Below are positions 5,048 to 12,042 of a stretch of DNA of 12,042 nt, in pieces. Made by a program: the position numbers and the translations under genes. Position 1 is the first letter of the stretch. Every line of letters starts with the position of its first letter. The DNA is from Candidatus Hikarchaeia archaeon HikBin4. GTDB taxonomy: Archaea > Halobacteriota > Halobacteria > Halobacteriales > Hikarchaeaceae. The DNA is taken from the NCBI GenBank assembly GCA_009889685.1, contig WTZT01000009.1, positions 1 through 12,042 on the forward strand. The letters run 5' to 3'. The notes beneath the pieces are model-generated. The model did not search any database. It was not told the origin of the DNA and saw only the letters and a program-made list of their open reading frames with translations.

Positions 5048-6250
5048 ATGGTTACACTTGTGTTCGATGGAAAAATGGGCGCTAGTGGAGATATGATAAT
5101 TGGGGCATTATTGTCAGCAGGGGCAAATGTAGAAGTGTTGAATCCAATAGAAGAAAAACTAGGCGTAAAATATGATATAAAAGAATTGGTAGAACAGGGG
5201 ATTTTGGCGAAACAGGTTCGGGTTACACGTGGGGGAAAGGACATTGAGGGAGAAAATTCAGGCAAAAAATTTGAAGAGATAATCAAAGTGATTAGATCAC
5301 TATCTATTTCGGAAGAAGTAGTTTCTAATGCGGTTGAGGTATTCCGTGTGTTAGGAGAAGCTGAAGCAGAAGTGCATGGGAAAAAATTAGAAGAAGTAAA
5401 CCTACATGAAGTTGGGGCAGATGATGCGATTGCAGATATAGTTGGGGCTTGTATGTTGATTGAAGATTTGGATGTAGAATCAATAGTGGTCACTCCAATA
5501 TCAGTTGGGGGCGGAACAATTAAAATGAAGCATGGAGAATATCCAGTTCCAGTTCCGGCAGTGTTGGTCCTTGCTAGAAATGCGACTTGGTCGATAAAGG
5601 GGGGTCCTGTTGAAAAGGAATTATTGACTCCAACAGGTGCGGCCATACTATTGCATTTTGCAAGAGGAGTAGAGAGAATACCTGCATTGAATGTTATGAA
5701 GACAGGATATGGAATGGGGCACCATAAGATAGAAGGCATGGCAAATGTATTAAGAGTAATAAGTGGAGAGATGAAGAATCTAGAAAAAGATGAAATTGTG
5801 TTATTAGAGACGAACATAGATGATGTTAGTCCAGAGGTAATAGGGAATCTCTATGATGTATTATTGGAGGAAGGAGCAAGAGATGTTACAGTTATTCCGG
5901 CTATGATGAAAAAATCTAGACCGGGGCATATTGTCAAAGTAATGGTCAAGCCTGAAAACGCAGATAGAGTTGCACAAAGACTGGCCGAAGAAACAGGTAC
6001 ATTGGGAATTAGAGAATCCCCGGGATTGCACAGGTGGATAGCGACCCGAAAAATGGAACAAATTTCAGTTGAAATAGGTGGAAAGGCATACGTAATTGCT
6101 GTTAAAATTGCATCGGGGAAAGAAGGTAAAGTATACAATATAAGTGCGGAATACGAGGACTCGGTGAGGGTTGCTCGCGAAACGAATTGGCCAGTTAGAA
6201 GAATAATTGGGTTAGTTGAGGAGAAAGCTAGAGGGAAATGGATGGAATAA
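5048..6250 (+). CDS. larC: LarC, nickel-pincer cofactor biosynthesis protein (nickel insertion, DUF111 family)
   Basis: LarC is a CTP-dependent cyclometallase that inserts nickel into the pyridinium dithiocarboxylate nucleotide made by LarB and LarE, giving the cofactor of lactate racemase LarA and related racemases or epimerases. The 400-aa chain shows the family order: FDGKMGASGDM near the N-terminus (7-16), VNLHEVGADDAIADIVG (117-133), ELLTPTGAAI (191-200), ETNIDDVSPEVIG (254-266) and PAMMKKSRPG (284-293). It is a single uninterrupted frame across the junction where the Lactobacillus plantarum gene needs a programmed frameshift to fuse LarC1 and LarC2. The ATG at 5048 is well placed before the conserved FDG block. 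The small ORF lies 18 bp upstream, probably co-transcribed, and RadB begins 43 bp downstream. No larA, larB or larE is in the window. Confidence 0.93.
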   Translation: MVTLVFDGKMGASGDMIIGALLSAGANVEVLNPIEEKLGVKYDIKELVEQGILAKQVRVTRGGKDIEGENSGKKFEEIIKVIRSLSISEEVVSNAVEVFRVLGEAEAEVHGKKLEEVNLHEVGADDAIADIVGACMLIEDLDVESIVVTPISVGGGTIKMKHGEYPVPVPAVLVLARNATWSIKGGPVEKELLTPTGAAILLHFARGVERIPALNVMKTGYGMGHHKIEGMANVLRVISGEMKNLEKDEIVLLETNIDDVSPEVIGNLYDVLLEEGARDVTVIPAMMKKSRPGHIVKVMVKPENADRVAQRLAEETGTLGIRESPGLHRWIATRKMEQISVEIGGKAYVIAVKIASGKEGKVYNISAEYEDSVRVARETNWPVRRIIGLVEEKARGKWME

Positions 6251-6252
6251 AT
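6243..6252 (+). promoter_or_regulatory. Possible TATA-like box of radB
   Basis: An AT-rich patch (TGGAATAAAT region) at the end of larC would place a transcription start near 6275, about 19 bases before the radB GTG at 6294. A GAGGG (6273-6277) lies 16 bases upstream of that GTG, too far for a normal ribosome binding site. Co-transcription with larC is equally possible. Confidence 0.25.
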
Positions 6253-6293
6253 TCATCGGAGTTTTTTTCACTGAGGGAAAGATACTGAATCAC

Positions 6294-6989
6294 GTGGATA
6301 GAAAACTGTCAACGGGATGCATTCCGATAGATGACCTACTAGGAGGAGGAATTGATATAGGGTCTATTACGCAATTGTATGGAGCTTCTGCTTCAGGAAA
6401 AACAAATATTGCGCTTAGTGCTGCTGCGGAGACTGTAGCAGAAGATAAGAAGGTTGTTTATATTGATACAGAAGGGATCTCTATTGATCGTTTTAATCAA
6501 TTAGCTATGGAGAAAGGAGACCCTTACGAATTGGGAGAAAAATTGATAATTTCAGAGGTACATAATTTCGAGGAACAATCTGCTGCCATCAAAAGGGTAG
6601 TTGAATTTGCAGCAGACGTTGATTTAATCGTCCTTGATAGTGCCACTGGGTTTTATCGACTTGAACAAGCTGAAAGAGCAGATGGAGGAGCTCTTCGAAC
6701 GCTCGCGCGCCAAATGATATCTCTCTTGTCGTTGGCCAGGAGATTTGATCTTGCAGTAATCGTAACTAATCAGGTATACACAGATCCAGAAACGAATCAA
6801 ATTAGGCCATTAGGTGGAAATATATTACCCCACTGGAATGGAACTGTCCTAAGGCTTGATAGATTTAGAGGAGGGAATAGGAAAATTACAATTGAAAAGC
6901 ATAGATCGAGACCAGCGGGGGAAAGTACTAGATTCGTTATTAAAGAGAATAGTTTGGCAGGGGGAGACGAATGGCAAGTCTTGAACTAA
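6294..6989 (+). CDS. radB: RadB, archaeal RadA/RecA-family recombination paralogue
   Basis: RadB is an archaeal RecA-superfamily ATPase consisting of the core domain only; it assists RadA in homologous recombination, and in Haloferax it is reported as a recombination mediator. The 231-aa protein has Walker A GASASGKT (30-37), YIDTEG (56-61), Walker B LIVLD (111-115), the VTNQVY segment (158-163) and LGGNILPHW (173-181). It lacks the helix-hairpin-helix N-terminal domain of RadA, as RadB should. I place the start at GTG 6294 because the family begins just before the STGC-P-DDLLGGG block; a longer frame from TTG 6216 would overlap larC and add a non-homologous leader. It ends with a 4-bp tail-to-tail overlap with phoU on the other strand. 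Confidence 0.93.
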   Translation: MDRKLSTGCIPIDDLLGGGIDIGSITQLYGASASGKTNIALSAAAETVAEDKKVVYIDTEGISIDRFNQLAMEKGDPYELGEKLIISEVHNFEEQSAAIKRVVEFAADVDLIVLDSATGFYRLEQAERADGGALRTLARQMISLLSLARRFDLAVIVTNQVYTDPETNQIRPLGGNILPHWNGTVLRLDRFRGGNRKITIEKHRSRPAGESTRFVIKENSLAGGDEWQVLN

Positions 6990-7666
6990 TACAATAATTC
7001 ATCGTTGTTGGTTACCATGTACAGCGTTCTAGCTGCTATATTTGCAGCGTGATCTCCTATGCGCTCGATATCACGAATTGTTAATAAAAAGCGTTGTACA
7101 TCTGCCATCAAATCGTCTAAGATATCGAAGGAAGTACTACTCTCAATTTGAGTTTCTATGAGGGTTTTGACGACAACTTGATTAGCAATTTTACACAAAG
7201 CATCGACTTCAGCATCTTTATCTGAAATTTCGAAACACGCATCTGCATCTTGAGCCTCATATGCCTCTATAGATTCAGTTAGCATCGTGAGAACGAGGTC
7301 CCCAAGAGAACTTATATCTACGTCTGGGAAAACTTCTCTTCGTGCGTCTAGAGTATAGTCACCTAGATTGACTGCGAGGTCTGCAATTCGTTCGAGATCG
7401 GTTATGATTTTAAAAGAAGATGCTATCAATCTCAGATCTCCTGCGACAGGTTGTTGTAGTGCGAGTAAGTTGACACATTCTGCTTCTAACTCGAGATACA
7501 TATCATTGATTTCATCATCTCCGAAAATGACAGATTTAGCGAGTTCGGCGTCATTTTCGAGGAGGGCTTTGATTCCCATATCTAGTCGATCTATAACGAG
7601 TTTACCCATATCGAGGACGCCCGTTTTAAGTTGCTTAAGACCATCTTGATAGCTCTCGCGTGCCAT
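6986..7666 (-). CDS. phoU: PhoU, phosphate transport system regulatory protein
   Basis: PhoU limits phosphate uptake by the Pst transporter and, where present, links it to phosphate signalling. The protein is built from two homologous three-helix bundles. Each has its metal-binding motif: TDLERIADLAVN (~89-100 counted from this start) and RDIERIGDHAANIAART (~198-214). The ALQQPVAGDLRLIA segment between them is typical of the family, and the C-terminus ...NDELLY is haloarchaeal in style. I chose the ATG at 7666 (226 aa, beginning MARESYQ), which matches family N-termini; a GTG at 7684 in the same frame would add six residues. No Shine-Dalgarno sequence precedes either start. The gene lies about 30 bp after pstB as the last gene of the operon and overlaps the radB end by 4 bp. 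Confidence 0.93.
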   Translation of the reverse strand: MARESYQDGLKQLKTGVLDMGKLVIDRLDMGIKALLENDAELAKSVIFGDDEINDMYLELEAECVNLLALQQPVAGDLRLIASSFKIITDLERIADLAVNLGDYTLDARREVFPDVDISSLGDLVLTMLTESIEAYEAQDADACFEISDKDAEVDALCKIANQVVVKTLIETQIESSTSFDILDDLMADVQRFLLTIRDIERIGDHAANIAARTLYMVTNNDELLY

Positions 7667-7696
7667 ACTAGAAAATTGGCGCACTATAGGTTAAGG

Positions 7697-8545
7697 TTAT
7701 CCAAATTTACCAGTGATATAATCTTCTACTTGTTGATTGCGGGGGTTTTCAAAAATGGTTTTGGTGTCATCAAACTCTATCAACCTCCCTCCAGTGAGAA
7801 AAACTGCAGTCTTATGAGATATACGAGCTGCTTGTTGCATGTTATGAGTCACAATGACTACAGTGTAATCTTTTGTAAGTTCTTGAATCAAATCTTCAAT
7901 TTGGGACGTTGCAATTGGATCAAGTGCGCTTGCAGGTTCATCCATCAAAATTACCTCGGGATCGACCGCTATAGTCCTAGCAATGCAAAGTCTTTGTTGT
8001 TGTCCTCCAGATAGTCCTGTTGCTTTTTCATTTAGTCTATCTGAAACTTCATTCCAGAGTGCGGCTCTTTTGAGAGCCGATTCTACGACTTCGTCCATAT
8101 TGTCGGTTTTGCCTTGAATTCTCAAACCGTATGCAACGTTATCATATATGGATTTTGGGAAAGGGTTTGGTGATTGGAAAACCATGCCAACTAAACGCCG
8201 CAGAAGAACGGGGTCTACATCTCCAGAATATATATTCGTATCCCCGAGGAAAAGATTCCCTTCGACAGATACCCCGGGGATGAGATCGTTCATTCTGTTG
8301 ATACATCGGAGGAAAGTTGATTTTCCACAACCAGATGGTCCTATAATAGCAGTTACTTTCTTAAGGGGGATGTCAACGGTTACGTCTTCTATTGCGATGT
8401 TAGATCCATATTTGACTGTGAGGTTTTCACTAGAAATTATACTCTTATCAGTTGCAGACTTCTCTCTAGAGTCTTTACTGGCAGATTTATTTGTAGATTT
8501 GGTTTTTTGGGGATGAGTGGTGGATTTTGGTTTTGACAATGACAT
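7697..8545 (-). CDS. pstB: PstB, phosphate ABC transporter ATP-binding protein
   Basis: PstB is the cytoplasmic ATPase that powers phosphate import through PstC-PstA. All ABC motifs are present in the 282-aa protein: Walker A GPSGCGKST (69-77), Q-loop VFQSPNPFPKS (122-132), signature LSGGQQQR (178-185), Walker B VILMDEPASALDP (198-210) and the switch histidine THN (233-235). The FLRCINRMNDLIPG and FPKSIYDNVAYGLR segments are specific to PstB rather than to other ABC ATPases. The first ~35 residues are a low-complexity Ser/Thr/Lys tail carrying about nine basic and three acidic residues; haloarchaeal PstB proteins also have such tails but, as I recall, acidic ones. The ATG at 8545 lies 19 bp after pstA. 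Confidence 0.97.
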   Translation of the reverse strand: MSLSKPKSTTHPQKTKSTNKSASKDSREKSATDKSIISSENLTVKYGSNIAIEDVTVDIPLKKVTAIIGPSGCGKSTFLRCINRMNDLIPGVSVEGNLFLGDTNIYSGDVDPVLLRRLVGMVFQSPNPFPKSIYDNVAYGLRIQGKTDNMDEVVESALKRAALWNEVSDRLNEKATGLSGGQQQRLCIARTIAVDPEVILMDEPASALDPIATSQIEDLIQELTKDYTVVIVTHNMQQAARISHKTAVFLTGGRLIEFDDTKTIFENPRNQQVEDYITGKFG

Positions 8546-8564
8546 TTGTATTTATTTCCTTGGA

Positions 8565-10172
8565 TTATTTGTCCTTTTGGTATTTGTTCCTCAAAACGAT
8601 GGCAATGCCATTCATGGACAATAATACAAATAGCAACAGAATGATGCCCGCTGCCGCCACCCCTTCACGGAGATCTGGTTTTACAGAGAAAGCCCAATGG
8701 AAAACTTGTAGTGGCATAGCACTAACCTTGCTTTCAAGACCCACTGGGGCTTTGAATACAGTAGTAGCAGCTCCAATCATTAGCAGAGGTGCAGTCTCAC
8801 CAAGAGCGCGACTCATCGACAAGATAGTCCCAGTCAGGATTCCTGCAACAGAGAGAGGGAGGACAACATTTCGAATAGTTTGCCATTTGGTGGCCCCTAG
8901 CCCATAAGAAGCCAATCTCAAAGCTTCTGGTACTGTTCGAATGGACTCTTGAGATGCGACTATAACAATCGGCAATATCAAAAGAGAAAGTGTCATCGAA
9001 GAAACAATTACTGTGCCGAATCCCATTCCAAGTAGGTTTACAAACAATGCCAATCCAAGCAATCCATAAACAACTGAAGGAACTCCCGCGAGATTGGATA
9101 TATTAATCCTAATTAGCCTGGTTAGGATCCCAAAAGTTCCAGTTCTAGGGGCATATTCTTCTAGATAAATTGCAGCCCCAACTCCAAAAATTAAGGACAG
9201 AAATCCAACTAGAAGAACAATAAAAATGGAACCGATGAGTGCGGGATAAAGACCTGCCTCTATAGGGAATCTTGAGGGGGGACTAGTTACAAATTGAAGG
9301 TCTAGCCATGGAGTTGGTTGGATAGCACCTATGCTGACTGCGACTATACGCGCTAAGAGGATGGTTGTGATCAAAAGAAGAGGGAAAAGGAGGCCAACTC
9401 TACCTTGCTCGGCTGAAACTATGTGTACAGAAGCATACAAAAATATTGGAACTATGATTGTTAAAAAATAGAGTATAGAGATGGTTGGTGAAATTTCGGT
9501 GAAAGTGACCGTAGATATGCCGACTATAATTGAAAACAAAATGGTTGAGATCCCAATGTAGTCACGATGGGACTCTAGGAGAGTATTTTTTAAGAAATGT
9601 CGGGAAAAGAAAACGGCAGGGAGGCCAAATATCCAAACAAAAATGAGCCAATTTTCGGGGTAAGAAGGGAGGGTTTTCCATAGGAAACTGGAAAGAAATG
9701 TGCCGATTAAAATCGCCACAATGGGGGCTAAACTTAGGTATATTGATTGTTTTTGTTGGGACTGGACATAGGACCAAACTATTAATGTTGGGAGTATTGC
9801 GAATGTGAAATAAACAAATGCTATTTGTGGATCTAAAAGTATAAAAATTATTAGAAGGAAAGTTCCAAAGAGTGCCCCACCTATAATAATTCCAATGGTG
9901 CGTGTAGCAACTTTCCCAACTTCCTGATGTTTTGTGCAATACCAACTAAATGCGAGTAGAGGAGAAAGAACTATGAGAAGATAGCAGACATACCAGGACA
10001 GGTCCGCTGTTTTGAGACCAAGCGCGTTTACAAGAGCTGTTATTAATAACAGAGCTAGGGAAAAGATTCCAACAATAGATGCTAGAAAAGTGAGATAGCG
10101 AAATAAAGTTTCCTTCGAAAGGATAGAATTTCTACCTTGTTTTCGCGCTATGTCGAACGAAATAGTAGACAT
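8565..10172 (-). CDS. pstA: PstA, phosphate ABC transporter permease, long form with extra N-terminal membrane domain
   Basis: The C-terminal ~235 residues (300-535) are a complete PstA permease: LAGVPSVVYGLLG (361-373), the EAA loop that contacts PstB (PEALRLASYGLGATKW, 415-430) and MSRALGETAPLL (453-464), with about six helices. Ahead of it are ~300 residues with eight or nine further hydrophobic segments (about 28-50, 59-79, 93-113, 117-137, 144-166, 173-190, 205-222, 229-250, 258-282) that have no counterpart in bacterial PstA, which is ~290 aa. I recall similarly long PstA proteins in haloarchaea, so this is probably a lineage trait and not an artefact. The function of the extra domain is unknown. 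The start ATG at 10170-10172 immediately follows the TGA of pstC (TGAATG), implying translational coupling. Confidence 0.94.
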   Translation of the reverse strand: MSTISFDIARKQGRNSILSKETLFRYLTFLASIVGIFSLALLLITALVNALGLKTADLSWYVCYLLIVLSPLLAFSWYCTKHQEVGKVATRTIGIIIGGALFGTFLLIIFILLDPQIAFVYFTFAILPTLIVWSYVQSQQKQSIYLSLAPIVAILIGTFLSSFLWKTLPSYPENWLIFVWIFGLPAVFFSRHFLKNTLLESHRDYIGISTILFSIIVGISTVTFTEISPTISILYFLTIIVPIFLYASVHIVSAEQGRVGLLFPLLLITTILLARIVAVSIGAIQPTPWLDLQFVTSPPSRFPIEAGLYPALIGSIFIVLLVGFLSLIFGVGAAIYLEEYAPRTGTFGILTRLIRINISNLAGVPSVVYGLLGLALFVNLLGMGFGTVIVSSMTLSLLILPIVIVASQESIRTVPEALRLASYGLGATKWQTIRNVVLPLSVAGILTGTILSMSRALGETAPLLMIGAATTVFKAPVGLESKVSAMPLQVFHWAFSVKPDLREGVAAAGIILLLFVLLSMNGIAIVLRNKYQKDK

Positions 10173-11147
10173 TCAGTAACTCTCCCTATATCGTTCTGTG
10201 ATTAGATTGCTTACTGCGTTCATAAAGAGGGTAACAAAAAATAGGGTTATGCCTATTGCAAAGAGGCTATTGAAAGCTATTGAACTCCCTACTAGATCAC
10301 TTTGGGCTAGTTGCACCATAGCTGCAGTCATAGTTTGTCCAGTTTCTAGCAGAAAGTCTGCTGGATGGACATAGGGTAGGGGACCCAAATATCGGACTTC
10401 GGGTAGAGTGGGGTGAAGTCCCATAGCAATGGTTACAATCATTGTTTCTCCAATTGCACGGGAAATTGCTAGAATGTAGGATGCCACAATACCAGACAAA
10501 GCTGCGGGGATGACGATGCTGGTGGAGACATCAAATTTGGTCGCCCCAAGTGCAAATCCGGCTTGTCTAAGGGAATCGGGGACGGCACTCATCGCATCTT
10601 CAGAGATGGATGAAACCATAGGTATGATCATTATTCCAACCATCAAGGATGCAGAAAGGGCATTGAAAGGACTGATCGATGGGAAGATTACACGAAGGGC
10701 AGGTGTGACATAAGCTAGAGCAAAAAAACCGTAAACAACAGTGGGGACCCCAGCGAGTAGTTCTAGTAATGGTTTGAGAATAGAATGAGTGCGTTTGTCG
10801 GCATATTCACTGAGATATATTGCAGTCAAGGTACCAATAGGAAGGGCAACCAAAGCCGCCATGAAAGTCACTACGAGGGTTCCGAATAAGAGAGGTAGTA
10901 TACCATAACTTTTTGGTGGTATGACTGGGCTCCAATTGGAACTAGTGAGGAACTGAATAGGGCTGTACTGACTGAAGAAAACTAAAGCGTCTTTAAAAAG
11001 GAAATAAATTATTCCGATTGTTGTAAAGATTGTAAGTATCGCAAGAATAAAAAATATAGTTGCATAAACACTCTCGAAAACGCCGTGGATTCGAAAATAA
11101 AGGGTTGATGAAAGTTGGTCGGTGAAGTCTTTAGAATCCGTTTTCAT
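10173..11147 (-). CDS. pstC: PstC, phosphate ABC transporter permease
   Basis: This 324-aa permease pairs with PstA to form the phosphate channel. It has an N-terminal membrane helix (~27-51), a periplasmic-side segment (~52-82), then the transport core with LLAGVPTVVYGFFAL (130-144), the EAA loop PDSLRQAGFALGATKFD (190-206) and ISRAIGETM (228-236), ending with a helix at ~293-315. Length and motif order are normal for PstC. The ATG at 11147 is separated from pstS by 72 bp, the largest gap in the operon, and a TATA-like sequence there may give an internal promoter. Its TGA stop abuts the pstA start. Confidence 0.96.
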   Translation of the reverse strand: MKTDSKDFTDQLSSTLYFRIHGVFESVYATIFFILAILTIFTTIGIIYFLFKDALVFFSQYSPIQFLTSSNWSPVIPPKSYGILPLLFGTLVVTFMAALVALPIGTLTAIYLSEYADKRTHSILKPLLELLAGVPTVVYGFFALAYVTPALRVIFPSISPFNALSASLMVGIMIIPMVSSISEDAMSAVPDSLRQAGFALGATKFDVSTSIVIPAALSGIVASYILAISRAIGETMIVTIAMGLHPTLPEVRYLGPLPYVHPADFLLETGQTMTAAMVQLAQSDLVGSSIAFNSLFAIGITLFFVTLFMNAVSNLITERYRESY

Positions 11148-11165
11148 TTGAGTGTTATAAATTTG

Positions 11166-11173
11166 ATTATAAG
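11166..11173 (-). promoter_or_regulatory. Possible internal promoter (TATA-like box) between pstS and pstC
   Basis: On the minus strand this reads CTTATAAT, centred about 22 bp before the pstC ATG, slightly closer than the 25-27 bp of the other genes in this window. If active it would let pstCAB-phoU be transcribed apart from pstS. The surrounding 72-bp gap is AT-rich, so a chance match is possible. No hairpin is evident. Confidence 0.3.
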
Positions 11174-11219
11174 AAGGAAATAACCATTCTTAATTTCAGG
11201 TGATCTCTGGTTACAAAAT

Positions 11220-12042
11220 CTATACATTAGTCGTTTGAATTAGTGCGTTTAAAGCCGCCATTTCTTTATCCATGGTCTTTTTTGTGTTTGGTACATACCC
11301 AACTTCTTCTGCTACGAGCTGTTCGTTTGAACTTTGCTCAATGCAGTATTTTGCGAATTCTGCGATGTGTTTTTCTGCGAGTTTTTCGACAGATACGTAT
11401 GTGAATAGAGATCGGGAGAGAGGTTTGTATTGTCCACCTTTTGCAGTGTCAAGGGTGGGAGACACAGGGCCATCACCGCCATCTATTTTTAATGCCTTGA
11501 TCTTGTCAGGATTGTTATAGTAGTAGGAAAATCCGAAATATCCTATTGCATATTTATTCCCCTCTACACCTGCAAAAATGATATGATCTTTTTCTGTTGG
11601 TTGGTAGTTTGTGGTGTGGGTGTCTCCATCTTTTCCTATGATGACTTCATTGAAGTAATCAAAAGTACCAGAGGTATCTGCTGCACCGTACCGGTCGATG
11701 TTTTCATCTGGCCAGGATGAGTTTACATCAGACCATTTTTCTGCTGCGTTTTGGTCCCAGACCGATTTGAGTTCTGTGACAGTCATGCTATCTACCCAGT
11801 CGGCTTTTTTGTTGACAACGACAGTTAATGCGTCGGTTGCAAGTCTAATTTCATGAGGAGTTACACCATTTCCTTTACAAAGATCGACTTCTGAATCTTT
11901 AATGGGCCTGCTTGCATTACTGAAATGGGCCCGGCCTAGGCAGAAAAAGTTCTTGAATCCACCGCCACTTCCAGTTGATTGGATTGTGATAGTGACATCA
12001 GAATGTTGTTTCTGGAATTCTTCTGCCATAGCAGCCATTAGT
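11220..12042 (-). CDS. pstS: PstS, phosphate-binding protein of the ABC transporter (N-terminus outside the window)
   Basis: The frame is open to the right edge, so the signal peptide or lipobox and first residues are missing; the ATG at 12038 is internal. PstS captures phosphate outside the cell membrane and delivers it to PstC-PstA. Two phosphate-contact loops are visible: STGSGGGF (residues ~21-28 from that ATG) and DTSGTFDYF (~120-128). ASRPIKDSE, TDALTVVVNK and YAIGYFGFSYY are typical family segments. Two cysteines (FFCLG and DLCKG) probably form a disulfide, an inference from the extracellular location. It is the first gene of the minus-strand pst operon; the main, presumably phosphate-regulated, promoter must lie beyond the window. 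Confidence 0.95.
   Translation of the reverse strand, partial: LMAAMAEEFQKQHSDVTITIQSTGSGGGFKNFFCLGRAHFSNASRPIKDSEVDLCKGNGVTPHEIRLATDALTVVVNKKADWVDSMTVTELKSVWDQNAAEKWSDVNSSWPDENIDRYGAADTSGTFDYFNEVIIGKDGDTHTTNYQPTEKDHIIFAGVEGNKYAIGYFGFSYYYNNPDKIKALKIDGGDGPVSPTLDTAKGGQYKPLSRSLFTYVSVEKLAEKHIAEFAKYCIEQSSNEQLVAEEVGYVPNTKKTMDKEMAALNALIQTTNV

Noticed and set aside
4825..5085. An 86-codon frame starting at TTG 4825
   Set aside because: It overlaps the start of larC in another frame and has aromatic/Cys low-complexity sequence; the ATG ORF at 4862 in a different frame fits the promoter better.
5026..5817. A 263-codon open frame on the minus strand opposite larC
   Set aside because: It is antisense to a clearly conserved larC, is Ser/Thr/Pro/Ile-rich as expected from the reverse of its codons, and shows no recognisable domain.
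6216..6293. N-terminal extension of RadB from TTG 6216
   Set aside because: It overlaps larC and encodes residues not expected in RadB; the GTG at 6294 matches the family N-terminus.
7631..8014. A 127-codon plus-strand frame opposite phoU/pstB
   Set aside because: It spans the junction of two well-supported minus-strand genes and lacks any domain; antisense shadow.
9562..9945. A 127-codon minus-strand frame overlapping pstA in another frame
   Set aside because: The pstA frame has a consistent membrane-protein pattern across this region; the alternative frame is Trp/Phe/Pro-rich noise.
1..12042. Search for CRISPR arrays, insertion sequences, integrase or toxin-antitoxin genes
   Set aside because: No regularly spaced repeats, terminal inverted repeats, transposase motifs or paired small toxin-like ORFs were seen by reading.

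Overview
The window is from an archaeal chromosome whose proteins look closest to Halobacteria (haloarchaea). Pelota, TBP, RadB, PhoU, PstB, the DUF420 protein, the TRAM protein, eL37 and one uncharacterised protein all read like haloarchaeal homologues. Two things do not fit a salt-in halophile. The DNA is clearly AT-leaning (judged by eye, not counted). The proteins are rich in Lys/Ile/Asn and lack the usual heavy Asp/Glu bias, and several N-termini are basic (TBP, PstB). My inference is a non-halophilic or low-salt relative of Halobacteria, for example the marine Hikarchaeia (Marine Group IV). That placement comes from memory and has not been tested.

Layout. (1) 2-2761, plus strand: the 3' part of a zinc-dependent alcohol dehydrogenase, pelota (ribosome rescue), an uncharacterised conserved protein, and ribosomal protein eL37 (57 aa). 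(2) 2792-3826, minus strand: a DUF420 membrane protein and a small TRAM-domain protein. (3) 3827-3980: divergent promoter region. (4) 3981-6989, plus strand: TBP, tRNA-Leu(GAG), a possible 55-aa small protein with a CxxCH motif, LarC (nickel-pincer cofactor synthesis) and RadB. (5) 6986-12042, minus strand: a phosphate uptake operon read pstS-pstC-pstA-pstB-phoU, with pstS cut by the right edge of the window. RadB and phoU converge and overlap by 4 bp.

Expression signals are archaeal. For several genes a TATA-like box sits about 25-30 bp upstream of the start codon, with no Shine-Dalgarno sequence in between (pelA, tbp, the DUF420 gene, the 55-aa ORF). This predicts leaderless or nearly leaderless mRNAs, as in haloarchaea. 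No stretch longer than 300 bases lacks a gene; the longest gap between protein genes (4605-4861) holds the tRNA, its promoter and the promoter of the small ORF.

Working together: the right half encodes a complete high-affinity phosphate ABC importer (binding protein, two permeases, ATPase) plus its PhoU regulator. The left and middle are mostly housekeeping information-processing genes: translation quality control, ribosome, basal transcription, a tRNA and a recombinase paralogue. Metabolic genes (ADH, LarC) and a respiration-associated membrane protein are interspersed. I see no CRISPR array, insertion sequence, toxin-antitoxin pair, phage gene or obvious new defence system. The most promising leads are small-scale: the 55-aa ORF, the 23-bp identical repeat inside tbp, the extra N-terminal segments of TBP, PstA and PstB, and the uncharacterised gene at 1961-2512.
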